NCBI GenBank assembly: GCA_020348305.1
Contig: CP070746.1
Span: 6,026,278-6,080,796, forward strand
Origin: Desulfobacterales bacterium
Lineage (GTDB): Bacteria > Desulfobacterota > Desulfobacteria > Desulfobacterales > JAHEIW01
Direction of reading: 5' to 3'
DNA length: 54,519 bases
Shown here: positions 45,136-53,713 of the stretch, piece after piece
How positions within the stretch are numbered: the first letter of the stretch is position 1
Layout of the letters: each line of letters begins with the position of its first letter
Position numbers and translations under genes: made by a program
Notes under the pieces: model-generated
What the model saw: only the letters and a program-made list of their open reading frames with translations
Told to the model about the DNA's origin: nothing
Databases searched by the model: none

Positions 45136-45639
45136 TCACAATTCGTTAAATAAATGATGATATTTGGCTATCCCTGCATGTCCTGCCAAGGCGCCTTGGA
45201 GAAGTTCCTTAACCATGAATACCTCTGGAGGAACATCATATTCAGATGTAATGGAATATTGTGTTGACGATAAAAAGCCAAATCGGGGATAGAATTCCGG
45301 ATGTCCCAACACAACTACCGCTTGATGTCCCTGAGATAAGCAAACTTCAAGGCCCTTTTCAACAAGCCTTGAGCCGATACCCTTGTGTTGGTGCTTGGGT
45401 AAGACGGCCATTGGTCCAAGGCCCACGACGGGAAAGTTTGAAGTTTTTGATTCAATTATCACAGAGCTGAATAAAATGTGCCCAACGATTGTATTTCGCA
45501 GTAAGGCCACAAGTGAAAGTAATATAGCGCCTTTATCACGCAGGGCATCGACCAGGCCAGCTTCAGCATTCGTATCAAATGCCGCTGCATTTACCTTGCG
45601 AATCTCAGGAATATCTTGTGGTATTTCGTGACGTATGAT
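45136..45639 (-). CDS. GNAT N-acetyltransferase, start codon apparently lost
   Basis: The GNAT core is intact: VVGLGPMAVLPKHQHKGIGSRLVEKG (acetyl-CoA loop RxxGxG form QHKGIG) and LGHPEFYPRFGF, as in YhbS-type enzymes of about 167 residues. The frame continues upstream of the first usable start (GTG 45510) with the expected N-terminus: RHEIPQDIPEIRKVNAAAF. At the position where relatives begin (about 45639-45642) the codons are ATC ATC ATA, and a TAA lies in frame at about 45655. So either a rare start codon is used, or the product is shortened from GTG 45510 (124 residues), or the gene is decaying. A MITE-like element lies 40 bases upstream. Confidence 0.7.
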   Translation of the reverse strand: MIRHEIPQDIPEIRKVNAAAFDTNAEAGLVDALRDKGAILLSLVALLRNTIVGHILFSSVIIESKTSNFPVVGLGPMAVLPKHQHKGIGSRLVEKGLEVCLSQGHQAVVVLGHPEFYPRFGFLSSTQYSITSEYDVPPEVFMVKELLQGALAGHAGIAKYHHLFNEL

Positions 45640-45678
45640 GATATTTACTATTTTTTTGATATCTTATCTTACAATTGC

Positions 45679-45848
45679 AATTAATTGAGCTGTCGGGGAG
45701 TTTTTTGCGATAAAGACCGTCATTCCTGTGAAGCTTGTCCCTGACTCCGATCAGGGAGCAGGAATCCAAAAAAATTTGAACCGGCCAACCTGGATATGCC
45801 CGCTTTGGCGGGCATGACGGAAAAAACACCCCGATCCGTCAATTAATT
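45679..45848. mobile_element. MITE-like element with 31-bp terminal inverted repeats
   Basis: The outer arms (45679-45709 and 45818-45848) match at 25 of 31 positions after reverse complementing; both begin AATTAATTGA and share TCGGGG and a T-run. Inside lie a second inverted pair (CCGTCAT at 45718-45724, ATGACGG at 45814-45820) and a TGCCCGC/GCGGGCA hairpin (45797-45814). It encodes no protein. The right arm includes the stop codon of the thioesterase gene. Confidence 0.7.
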
Positions 45849-46259
45849 AGCAGGGAAATGGGTTGTCGTCACCTCCGCTAACAAGCGGCCTTCATTGCCG
45901 GTAACCTGTGTGCGTACCACAATTATGCGCTTTCCCCGGCGGACAATACGTGCTTTTGCCCAAATTTCACCGTCACGTTGGTTTCCCAGCAATGTCGCAT
46001 GCAGATCAACGGCTAGAGGAAAACCCTTCCCATCTTCACCGATTTCGGTTTTTCCGATTGCCATGACGGTGGCGGTAACATCCGCCATCCATAACATCGC
46101 ACCCGCTTGAACCGTGCCGAAGGGGTTAAGTATGCCTTCGTTAACCGGCATTCTGCTCATCACACAGTCGTCTTTGCGTTCTTCAATAATAAACTCAATA
46201 TTGCCGCTGCGTCTGGACTTGTTGATATGCTCTTGAAAACTTACCATTCTTCTCACCAT
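45843..46259 (-). CDS. PaaI/YbgC-like hotdog thioesterase
   Basis: 138 residues. The hotdog motif NPFGTVQAGAMLWMAD (near 45-60) aligns with the PaaI catalytic stretch, where an Asp/Glu acts on the thioester. Later strands read AVDLHATLLGNQRDGEIWAKA and VVRTQVTGNEGRL. It would hydrolyse an acyl-CoA. The last codons lie inside the arm of a repeat element, so the C-terminus (TTTHFPAN) may have been altered by it. Confidence 0.85.
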   Translation of the reverse strand: MVRRMVSFQEHINKSRRSGNIEFIIEERKDDCVMSRMPVNEGILNPFGTVQAGAMLWMADVTATVMAIGKTEIGEDGKGFPLAVDLHATLLGNQRDGEIWAKARIVRRGKRIIVVRTQVTGNEGRLLAEVTTTHFPAN

Positions 46260-46354
46260 ACATAAGTAAAAATGTTCAATGCAGTTGCAGCCTCTGCACG
46301 TGATTCTCCTGTAAGAGTTCAGCGGGTAATAGCATTTTCAGTTAACGTATTCCG

Positions 46355-47206
46355 TTATTTTTTTAGCAATTCCATCAGCTTTGGCAATTCGCCGTCAATC
46401 ATGCGATAGGCGTGCTCTTCGCCTGGAAACTGGCCTTCTTTAACCTCATTAATGTAACTCTCGAATGACTTGGACATTTCTCCGGCCACGTTGCCATAGC
46501 GTTTAACAAACTTGGGGGTGAAGGCTTGGAAATGGCCGACCAAATCGGAGACGATCATTACCTGACCGTCGGCATGAATACCGGCGCCAATTGAATAAAT
46601 CGGGATGGGCATTTCGTCGCGGATGATTTTGGTTACCTCCGGAGGCACCGCCTCGATCAGTATTGAAAAAGCCCCGGCCTCATAAATAATTCGGGCATCT
46701 TCGACGACTGCCATAGCTGTTTCAGCGGTTCGACCTTGGGCTTTGAAACCGCCTAAGGCATTGGACGATTGGGGCGTTAATCCCAGGTGACCCATCACCA
46801 GCATTCCGCTGTCGGCAATAGCGCGAACCACTTCCGCTACCCGCTGACCACCCTCCAATTTGACAGCATCCACATTGGCTTCTTTATGAAATCGGATGGC
46901 GTTTGATACAGCCTCCTCTGTGCTGATTTGATATGACCCAAAGGGCATATCCCCAATCACAAAGGTGTTCGGTGCCGCGCGGCGCACTGCCTCACAATGG
47001 TAGATACATTGCTCCATTGTCACCGGAATCGTGCCGTCGTAACCGTAAATACACATGCCGAGACTGTCGCCCACAAGTATCATATCCATTCCGGCCTGTT
47101 CCGCCAACTGAGCTGTAATAAAGTCATAGGCCGTTATCCAGACGACTTGCTCTTTCTTTTCTTTCATCTTTTGAAGATCGATAACGCTAAGTTTCTTCTT
47201 GGCCAT
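46355..47206 (-). CDS. panB: 3-methyl-2-oxobutanoate hydroxymethyltransferase PanB
   Basis: 283 residues after AAGGAGAAGG. Clear PanB motifs: ITAYDFITAQLAEQAGMD, LVGDSLGM (metal Asp), GDMPFGSYQ, VKLEGG, MGHLGLTPQS and the catalytic Glu in ILIEAVP. It makes ketopantoate for CoA synthesis from 2-oxoisovalerate and methylene-THF. No panC or panD is nearby. Confidence 0.96.
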   Translation of the reverse strand: MAKKKLSVIDLQKMKEKKEQVVWITAYDFITAQLAEQAGMDMILVGDSLGMCIYGYDGTIPVTMEQCIYHCEAVRRAAPNTFVIGDMPFGSYQISTEEAVSNAIRFHKEANVDAVKLEGGQRVAEVVRAIADSGMLVMGHLGLTPQSSNALGGFKAQGRTAETAMAVVEDARIIYEAGAFSILIEAVPPEVTKIIRDEMPIPIYSIGAGIHADGQVMIVSDLVGHFQAFTPKFVKRYGNVAGEMSKSFESYINEVKEGQFPGEEHAYRMIDGELPKLMELLKK

Positions 47207-47438
47207 ATTCCTTCTCCTTTCTCTTGATGATTTTTAACATACTGCTACCGTGCAGTTCATTATCACAGATTATATAGATGAAAAGGACTTTTTCATTGTT
47301 GCTTCTCTGGGGTATGCTTCCGCATAAGATATATTTATCGTCGTATGGATCAGCTTTTGGACATCGGGTAAATCGTCTGGCGTAAATTTTCTTATATGAT
47401 ATTTTTTCCCGTTAACAGCGATTTAAAAATCTCCTTTA

Positions 47439-48404
47439 CTAATAGAAGACCGTGCGCGTCCTATGTCGGGGTATTCTCTTGTAATGCGGCTGCTGGCCTC
47501 GATTCCAAAGCAAAAAATCGAGTCCTAACGACGTCACAAAGTGCCCAGCTTTTCGCAATTCTTCTTTTAACAACTCTACGGCATGCACCGCACAGGCTCT
47601 TATTTCAATTTCTTCATGTGAACCCGTCGGGATCAGGTTTCCCGCGTCAATGCGATTCAAGAGGTTTTTCTCATAAAATAAGATTTCGTCAACTCTCAAA
47701 ACATGTGGAACAAGGTTATCTGCAAAAATGGTTAGACGATCAAGATCATTGAAATGTCCCGGGCCGGTTCCATTAAAGGCTAATGATAAATCCGCAGCGG
47801 TAAGCTGGGCTCGTTTATAGAACGGCACCTTAAGGTTATCGTATGATTCAACATCTTTGAAATACGGCATTTTAATGAGCAATTGAACAAGTCGATCAGC
47901 AGATGAGCTTGCAGACTCAACAAGGTTGACAAAACTTCCATTAAAATTTTCGAGCAAATATCGTCCAAGATCGTTCAAAGCAGTGGCAAAAAGTTGCATG
48001 AGGTCATTGACGGGCCGGTTGTTCAAATCCTGGTTGAATATCTTGGCACAATCTTCAATAGTCATACTTCGCAATTCATTTGCTGAAATCGGACCGTGTT
48101 TTTTAAAATAATCGTTCAGTGATGAAGCAACCGTGAAATAGCCGGACATATCAGGGCGTTTGTGCAAATGCGGAAAATAGCCTGATCCAAAATTTATACT
48201 ATCTAAAGTTACGATAAAAGCGACAGTATCATTACCGTGGTCAAGATAGTGGCTTTGAGGATCAAGTTCAGGATATATCGCCTCCTGAATGGCAAGTGAA
48301 GAGGCAAAATGGGGGATAAGACCGTAATTAATTCGGACATGGATTGCTCTTTCAGCAACCACTTGGCAGGCAGTACGCACATCTTCGATAGTGTTTGATT
48401 TCAT
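47439..48404 (-). CDS. Queuosine salvage protein (queuosine 5'-phosphate glycosidase, QNG1/DUF2419 family)
   Basis: 321 residues. The family pattern is clear near the C-terminal half: FNDLDRLTIFADNLVPHVLR, with the Asp/Phe/Ala/Asp segment that lines the nucleobase pocket in Qng1. N-terminal helices include INYGLIPHF and DHGNDTVAFIVTLDSINFGSGYFP. In eukaryotes and some bacteria these enzymes release queuine from queuosine 5'-monophosphate. The gene is monocistronic between a spacer and the MoaD-like gene. This suggests salvage of the queuosine base from tRNA turnover. Confidence 0.88.
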   Translation of the reverse strand: MKSNTIEDVRTACQVVAERAIHVRINYGLIPHFASSLAIQEAIYPELDPQSHYLDHGNDTVAFIVTLDSINFGSGYFPHLHKRPDMSGYFTVASSLNDYFKKHGPISANELRSMTIEDCAKIFNQDLNNRPVNDLMQLFATALNDLGRYLLENFNGSFVNLVESASSSADRLVQLLIKMPYFKDVESYDNLKVPFYKRAQLTAADLSLAFNGTGPGHFNDLDRLTIFADNLVPHVLRVDEILFYEKNLLNRIDAGNLIPTGSHEEIEIRACAVHAVELLKEELRKAGHFVTSLGLDFLLWNRGQQPHYKRIPRHRTRTVFY

Positions 48405-48472
48405 GTTAACTCTTTGAAAGGATATTTGGGTCAGGCTTCGTATTGTTAATTATTCATGCTCAATAAATTGAA

Positions 48473-48790
48473 TTAAATGACAAGGGCGGCCATATCCCTG
48501 CCAAAAAGCCCGATGCGATCGCCTGATTTCACCGCAACATTTAAGTCCCAGTTAAACGGATTGCTGCGTACTTGTCGATATCCGATCCAGCGCGCCATAC
48601 CGCTGCGTGCTGCCAAAAGTTTCCGATTGAGAAAGATACTGTAAATATCTTCAGAAGTAATTCCCGTACGTGACAAGAGTGACTCAACGGTATCGTCTGC
48701 TTGGGGGGAAATTTTTATCACATAATCTTCAGCCGCTTTTGTGTTCTTTGCATATCGACGTAATTTACCGTATAGATGAATCTCAACCAT
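48473..48790 (-). CDS. MoaD/ThiS-like ubiquitin-fold protein lacking terminal Gly-Gly
   Basis: 105 residues from ATG 48790, after a strong AGGGGGG; a longer frame start at 48838 overlaps the neighbour. The beta-grasp pattern is clear: VEIHLYGKLRRYAKN at the start, a helix DDTVESLLSRTGI, FLNRKLL and GDRIGLFGRD. But the C-terminus is DMAALVI: the Gly-Gly needed for sulfur transfer by thiocarboxylate is absent, and about 15 residues are inserted before the last strands. So it cannot act as MoaD or ThiS in the usual way. It is adjacent to a His/Cys-tailed protein gene, 13 bases apart. Confidence 0.8.
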   Translation of the reverse strand: MVEIHLYGKLRRYAKNTKAAEDYVIKISPQADDTVESLLSRTGITSEDIYSIFLNRKLLAARSGMARWIGYRQVRSNPFNWDLNVAVKSGDRIGLFGRDMAALVI

Positions 48791-48803
48791 AATTATCCCC
48801 CCT

Positions 48804-49184
48804 TCAACATCCACACCCACAATCGCAACCATGACCATGGGCGGTCAATTCCGCCATGGTTTTTACCACCTCTCTACTCTCAGCTGGAATTATTTTTTCG
48901 ATTTTAACTTTCAAATATAAATCTTTTCTTTCTTCGAATAAATTCATGATAGGAGGGTGAAGGTGTTCGAAGAAAACCTGCACACTATCCTTTTGCACGC
49001 GAAGTAAAATTTCATCGCCTTCTTCTTTATCGACCAGTTCGTATTCGAACGGTGTCATTCCTGTAAGGCCTATTCCGAAAAGGAATTCGAACTCAGAATT
49101 GCTTAGCCTTAGGTCCATGTTTTCTTTTGAGGTCCCTGCTTGCAGAGTGAGGGTGATCTTTTTTAAGTTTTCAATTTTTCTCAT
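48804..49184 (-). CDS. Unknown protein with His/Cys-rich metal-binding tail
   Basis: 126 residues from ATG 49184 (AAGGAA upstream). The body alternates strand and helix, and I recognise no family. The last eleven residues are HGHGCDCGCGC, a dense His/Cys tail that could bind zinc, iron, nickel or copper. The gene ends 13 bases before the MoaD-like gene start and is probably co-transcribed with it. A metal-handling or cofactor-chaperone role is inferred from the tail alone. Confidence 0.7.
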   Translation of the reverse strand: MRKIENLKKITLTLQAGTSKENMDLRLSNSEFEFLFGIGLTGMTPFEYELVDKEEGDEILLRVQKDSVQVFFEHLHPPIMNLFEERKDLYLKVKIEKIIPAESREVVKTMAELTAHGHGCDCGCGC

Positions 49185-49332
49185 TTTAATGATTTCCTTA
49201 ATATACTGATGTAAGTTATAGTAGGTATTAACCCGCCCGCAGGGCTTGGATTTTTGTTCTTTCAGTATCTTCCTGTCGAGCAAAAGAAAATCAAGCTCTG
49301 TGCCTCAAGCGAAGGGGGTGATGCGTAAACTA

Positions 49333-50298
49333 TCAATCCAAGTGTTTAGGGGGTTTGCCGATTTTGTCTCCCAATGCCCTTTCGCGATTGATGACAATTT
49401 GATCAGCAATTTCGCTGACCGCATTTTTTAGCCACATTGCCGTCTGAGAGCCTGCCGTGTAATTTGCTTCACCAAATGATTGCACGCGCCCCTGTTTTTG
49501 AAGATTATTGACCTGAGAAAATTCTTTCTTTGATCCCGGTTTATAAACGGCAAACGTTCTGCCACCGAATTGGTTGACGATAGAAAAAACCGGTATGTCG
49601 CTGGGCCCGTCGGCAACATAAATCATATTTTGAATGGGTACCCGACGATCTTCGTCCGGGATTTTCGCATTGACATCGATATCCGGAATTTTGTTGGTAC
49701 CTTTGTTAATTTCAAAAATTGCACGCGTTTTGGTGGTGTTATCCAGGCTATATGCAATTTGGGATATTGTCTTTTCATCCGTATGCATTTTGTTTGATCT
49801 TTTATCCAGATAGCCGGAAGGCGGTGGATTTTCCACAAACTCGCATCCCCATACCCCATCGATAAAAGGTGCAATTTTACTGCCCAAGATCATTTGGCGC
49901 AATCCGGTTGAAACAATATAATGCTCAACATGAATATCATGCTGTTGGTATTTTGGGTTGTTTTTTACCAGATGTTTGACCTCATCGAAAAATCCCGGCA
50001 GTCCCTCGTAAAATTCTATCTTGGCGCCCAATTCTCTCAGCAGAGTATTATTCAAACCATTAAAGATGCCTTCTCTGGCATAGGTAACAAAGTGATTCAG
50101 ATAAACGGTATCCGGCACAATCAGATTGAGGTCGTTTTTTTGATAATAATTTGGTAATTCATTGACTTCTTTCCAGAACTTTTTGGGATCTACCTGATAG
50201 TGCTCAAAAATCGGTGCTTGCATGTATCCGGGTATTAACGTTTTGTCAAAATCCCAAATACAAGCGATAATATTTTGGAGAAAAAGCTGTTGAGGCAT
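49333..50298 (-). CDS. HAD-family phosphatase-like protein
   Basis: 321 residues. HAD motif I WDFDKTLIPG is at 15-24 (nucleophile Asp, second Asp), motif II EHYIVSTGLR near 125, and the last motif YVADGPSDIPVF near 228. It is larger than simple phosphoserine phosphatases because of an N-terminal cap region and a C-terminal tail of about 70 residues. Substrate is unknown. Ribosome binding site GGGAAAG precedes the ATG. It diverges from the NTPase gene at 50529. Confidence 0.85.
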   Translation of the reverse strand: MPQQLFLQNIIACIWDFDKTLIPGYMQAPIFEHYQVDPKKFWKEVNELPNYYQKNDLNLIVPDTVYLNHFVTYAREGIFNGLNNTLLRELGAKIEFYEGLPGFFDEVKHLVKNNPKYQQHDIHVEHYIVSTGLRQMILGSKIAPFIDGVWGCEFVENPPPSGYLDKRSNKMHTDEKTISQIAYSLDNTTKTRAIFEINKGTNKIPDIDVNAKIPDEDRRVPIQNMIYVADGPSDIPVFSIVNQFGGRTFAVYKPGSKKEFSQVNNLQKQGRVQSFGEANYTAGSQTAMWLKNAVSEIADQIVINRERALGDKIGKPPKHLD

Positions 50299-50528
50299 TG
50301 TCTTTCCCTTTTCAGTATCGGTCAGGTGTTTTTGGTTTGATCGTTGATCTATGTATACTAAAATGTGTTAGGGATCAAATTGAATATTTTTTTATTAGAC
50401 ATCATTTGATATAACAATTATTAACATAAACTTGATAATTCCTTATCACATTCAGAGCCGGGACGAAGGGAGGTTCCTATATCGACGCGTAAATTTCATG
50501 TCTAAATGAAAACAAGAAAGGTGCCAAA

Positions 50529-51845
50529 ATGATTGAAAACGTCATTATCATGGGAGCTGCCGGGAGAGACTTTCATAATTATAATGTCTATTTCAAAAAT
50601 AATCCAAGATACAACGTAATCGCGTTTACAGCGGCCCAAATTCCGGATATTGCCGGTCGACTGTATCCGCCGGAGCTAGCCGGAAAATCTTACCCGGAAG
50701 GCATTCCGATCTATCCTGAAGACCAGCTGGCCGAACTTATCCGTAAGCATAAAGCGGATCTGGTTGCATTTTCTTATAGCGATGTTACCCATGTTAATGT
50801 GATGCACAAAGCCTCGTTGGCTATGGCTGAGGGAGCTGATTTTATTTTGATAGGAGCTCCTTATACGATGCTGAAATCGGAAAAAACGATTGTGGCCGTA
50901 TGTGCCGTGCGAACCGGGTGCGGTAAATCACAGACCACTCGCAAGGTTTGTGAAATCATCAAAGGCATCGGTAAAAAGGTTGTTGTTGTTCGGCACCCCA
51001 TGCCCTACGGAGATCTAAGAAAACAGGTGGTCCAGCGGTATTTTGCCTATAAAGATTTTGAAAAACATCAATGCACTATTGAGGAAAGAGAAGAATTCGA
51101 GCCGTTGGTCGAGCAGGGCATCGTGGTATATGCCGGGATTGATTACGGGCAAATCTTGCGGGAAGCCGAAAAAGAAGCCGATGTGATTGTCTGGGACGGC
51201 GGCAACAATGATACGCCGTTTTACAAACCCGATTTGCATATCGTGCTGTTTGATCCCCATCGCGCCGGTCACGAATTACTGTATTTTCCGGGTGAAACCA
51301 ACATGATAATGGCCGATATCGCGGTCATCAATAAAGTGGATTCGGCACCCATGCAGAAGGTTTGGCAGGTCAAAAACAACATCGAAACTCATGCTCCGGA
51401 GGCTAAAATCGTGCTGGCTGAATCTTCCGTGGTGGTCCGGGAACCCGAAATGATTAAGGGCAAACGTGTTCTGGTGGTCGAAGACGGCCCGACGCTGACC
51501 CATGGAGAGATGCCGATTGGCGCCGGCTTTATCGCCTCGGAAACATTTAAAGCTTCTGAAATTGTAGATCCGCGCCCTTATGCCGAGGGGTCTCTTAAAG
51601 AGATCTATACGAAATATCCGCATATCGGATCGGTACTGCCGGCTATGGGCTATACGCCGGATCAGATTCAGGATCTGGAGCAAACCATAAACCAAACCGA
51701 ATGCGATCTCGTGGTGTTTGCGACACCGATCCATTTGCCGCTGGTTTTGGATATTAAAAAGCCGAATTTGCGCGTGCGCTACGAGTATAAAGATCACGGC
51801 AGTCCCACGCTGGAGGAACTGATTCTCGATCGCTTTCAAAAATAA
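50529..51845 (+). CDS. Cyclic 2,3-diphosphoglycerate synthetase-like NTPase
   Basis: 438 residues. The N-terminal Rossmann part (IIMGAAGRDFHNYN) and the P-loop near 128-134 (RTGCGKSQTTRK) match the SIMIBI-type cyclic 2,3-diphosphoglycerate synthetase family known from methanogens. VIWDGGNNDTPF carries the Walker B-type acidic site. IADIAVINKVDSA is a GTPase-like NKxD motif. The C-terminal part contains DHGSPTLEE. Bacterial members are common near carbamate kinase, which is the next gene three bases away, and may not make cyclic diphosphoglycerate. The actual substrate is unresolved. Confidence 0.85.
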   Translation: MIENVIIMGAAGRDFHNYNVYFKNNPRYNVIAFTAAQIPDIAGRLYPPELAGKSYPEGIPIYPEDQLAELIRKHKADLVAFSYSDVTHVNVMHKASLAMAEGADFILIGAPYTMLKSEKTIVAVCAVRTGCGKSQTTRKVCEIIKGIGKKVVVVRHPMPYGDLRKQVVQRYFAYKDFEKHQCTIEEREEFEPLVEQGIVVYAGIDYGQILREAEKEADVIVWDGGNNDTPFYKPDLHIVLFDPHRAGHELLYFPGETNMIMADIAVINKVDSAPMQKVWQVKNNIETHAPEAKIVLAESSVVVREPEMIKGKRVLVVEDGPTLTHGEMPIGAGFIASETFKASEIVDPRPYAEGSLKEIYTKYPHIGSVLPAMGYTPDQIQDLEQTINQTECDLVVFATPIHLPLVLDIKKPNLRVRYEYKDHGSPTLEELILDRFQK

Positions 51846-51848
51846 TAA

Positions 51849-52784
51849 ATGGAAGAAAAAGTGGAAAAGCAGACATTATTGGTTGCATTAGGCGGAAACG
51901 CACTCATTCGAAAAGGCGAGCAAGGTACTGTCGAGCAGCAATTTAAGAATTTATCCGTACCGATTCGCCAGATCGCAAGGCTTTCCCAAGTTTACAAAAT
52001 CATCATCACCCACGGCAACGGACCCCAGGTCGGCAACCTTTTATTACAGCAGGAGGGGTGTGATGCGGTGCCTAAATTGCCGCTGGAAATTTTAGTTGCA
52101 CAAACCCAGGGCCAAATCGGCTACATGATTGAGTCAACGCTGGACAATCAACTGATGGATTTGGGGATTCATTATACCCCGCTGGTCAGCTTGATCAGCT
52201 ACGTTGTGGTGGATGAAAATGATCCTGCATTTTCCGATCCGTCCAAACCGATTGGTCCGGTTTACAGGCGCAAAAAGGATGCGCCATCCGGGTATCCGAT
52301 TAAAAAAACGGCTAAAGGCTATCGGCGCGTAGTCGTATCGCCTAAACCGGTAACTATCGTTGAAAAGCGAGAGATCAAAAAACTCATCGATCAAAATTTT
52401 ATTGTGATATGCTGCGGCGGCGGAGGCATCCCTGTCATCCGGGAAGGCCGAGCGTTTTTCGGTGTGGATGCGGTCATCGATAAGGACCTGGCCAGCGCAA
52501 AACTGGCCGAGGAAGTCGGTGTGGATATCTTTTTAATTGCCACCGATGTTCCCGGAGTTGCCTTAAATTATGGTAAAGCTGATCAACAATTTTTGCGCAG
52601 CATGGCCTTAAAAGAGGCCGAACAATATCTCAGAGAAGGTCAATTTCCCTCCGGTTCCATGGGTCCCAAGATAGAGGCTGCCATGCAATTTGTGAGTCAC
52701 AGTGGTAAGAGAGCCGTAATTACTTCCATCGAAGAAATCCAACCGGCGGTGGAAGGAAAAGCCGGTTCGGAAATCCGAAGGTAG
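51849..52784 (+). CDS. arcC: Carbamate kinase
   Basis: 311 residues. The motifs match ArcC: LVALGGNALIRKGEQG at 10-25, THGNGPQVGNL near 58, GGGGIPVI near 200, VIDKDLASAKLA and the closing FPSGSMGPKIEAA. It interconverts carbamoyl phosphate plus ADP with carbamate plus ATP. It starts three bases after the NTPase gene stop, so the two are one unit. No arginine deiminase or ornithine carbamoyltransferase lies nearby; the carbamoyl phosphate source is unknown. Confidence 0.94.
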   Translation: MEEKVEKQTLLVALGGNALIRKGEQGTVEQQFKNLSVPIRQIARLSQVYKIIITHGNGPQVGNLLLQQEGCDAVPKLPLEILVAQTQGQIGYMIESTLDNQLMDLGIHYTPLVSLISYVVVDENDPAFSDPSKPIGPVYRRKKDAPSGYPIKKTAKGYRRVVVSPKPVTIVEKREIKKLIDQNFIVICCGGGGIPVIREGRAFFGVDAVIDKDLASAKLAEEVGVDIFLIATDVPGVALNYGKADQQFLRSMALKEAEQYLREGQFPSGSMGPKIEAAMQFVSHSGKRAVITSIEEIQPAVEGKAGSEIRR

Positions 52785-52931
52785 GCGCACCATTAATGAA
52801 TTTACATGCCAAGCCATATGTAAACTTCTCCAACCGCAGAGACGATTCCCCATTTCTTGCCAGCTTGTAACAGGAATGCTAAGATAAACAGGCAATTGAA
52901 TTTTGATCTGGAATCGTAAGAAATTAGCGCA

Positions 52932-53468
52932 ATGATAAAATGCCCAAGATGTAGCCTCCAACAAGAAGAATCACCACAATGCGAGTATTGCGGACTTATT
53001 TTCAAAGAGTATATGGAATCAGCCCAGACGTTAAAGACTGCCCACCCTAAGCGGACTGCATTGTTCGTCATAATTCTGTTAGTAGCAGGTGCTTTACTTG
53101 CCTCTTATTGGTTTATTTCTTCTCGGCACAAATTCAGCGAAAAATCGACAATCGTTGAAAGTTCAAGTGTCAGTGAGCAAAGGACAAAGGAAAATGACTT
53201 GCGGACAACGGCAAAAGAACTATCCGGTGATGTCGGAATTATAAACCGCCTTGCGGATGGTTCGACAAAGGGAAGTATTATTGCTATGGTCATTTTCAGC
53301 GTCATTGGGCTAGGCTATTTGACCTATGGAAAAAAGAGCCAACAACTCTTAATAGTTATCTGTGGCATTGCGCTCATGGGATATTCCTATTTCTTAGACG
53401 CCACATTCTATATTATTTTGATCGGGGCAGGTCTGAGTGCTCTGCCCTTTATTCTTGGCAGAAAATAG
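52932..53468 (+). CDS. Zinc-ribbon membrane protein
   Basis: 178 residues. An N-terminal zinc ribbon (CPRCSLQQEESPQCEYCG, CxxC pair twice at 4-21) faces the cytoplasm. It is followed by a membrane helix near 42-62, a Ser/Lys/Glu-rich stretch, and three hydrophobic helices at the C-terminus. No family is recognised. The ribosome binding site is weak. It lies 147 bases after carbamate kinase and probably has its own promoter. Confidence 0.75.
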   Translation: MIKCPRCSLQQEESPQCEYCGLIFKEYMESAQTLKTAHPKRTALFVIILLVAGALLASYWFISSRHKFSEKSTIVESSSVSEQRTKENDLRTTAKELSGDVGIINRLADGSTKGSIIAMVIFSVIGLGYLTYGKKSQQLLIVICGIALMGYSYFLDATFYIILIGAGLSALPFILGRK

Positions 53469-53713
53469 AATACCTTTGATATCAAATACAAAACACAGAT
53501 TTTCTATGATCTGTGGTATTCTCAATAAATCACAGGTTCAGTGATATTTGGTTTTCAACAATTGTATCTGCAAAATCCACTTCGGTACCAAACTGCAATA
53601 CGTTGTATACCCTTTAATTTGACACAACGTCACATTTACGATATTTCAATCTTACCATCCTACGTTACTTGAACATCGTTCAAACTGCATAACCATTAAC
53701 GGAGGGCAAAAAA

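Noticed and set aside
52802..52931. Leftward hydrophobic frame ending IVSAVGEVYIWLGM
   Set aside because: Overlaps the start of the zinc-ribbon gene, no start site or family found; possibly a relic but not supportable.
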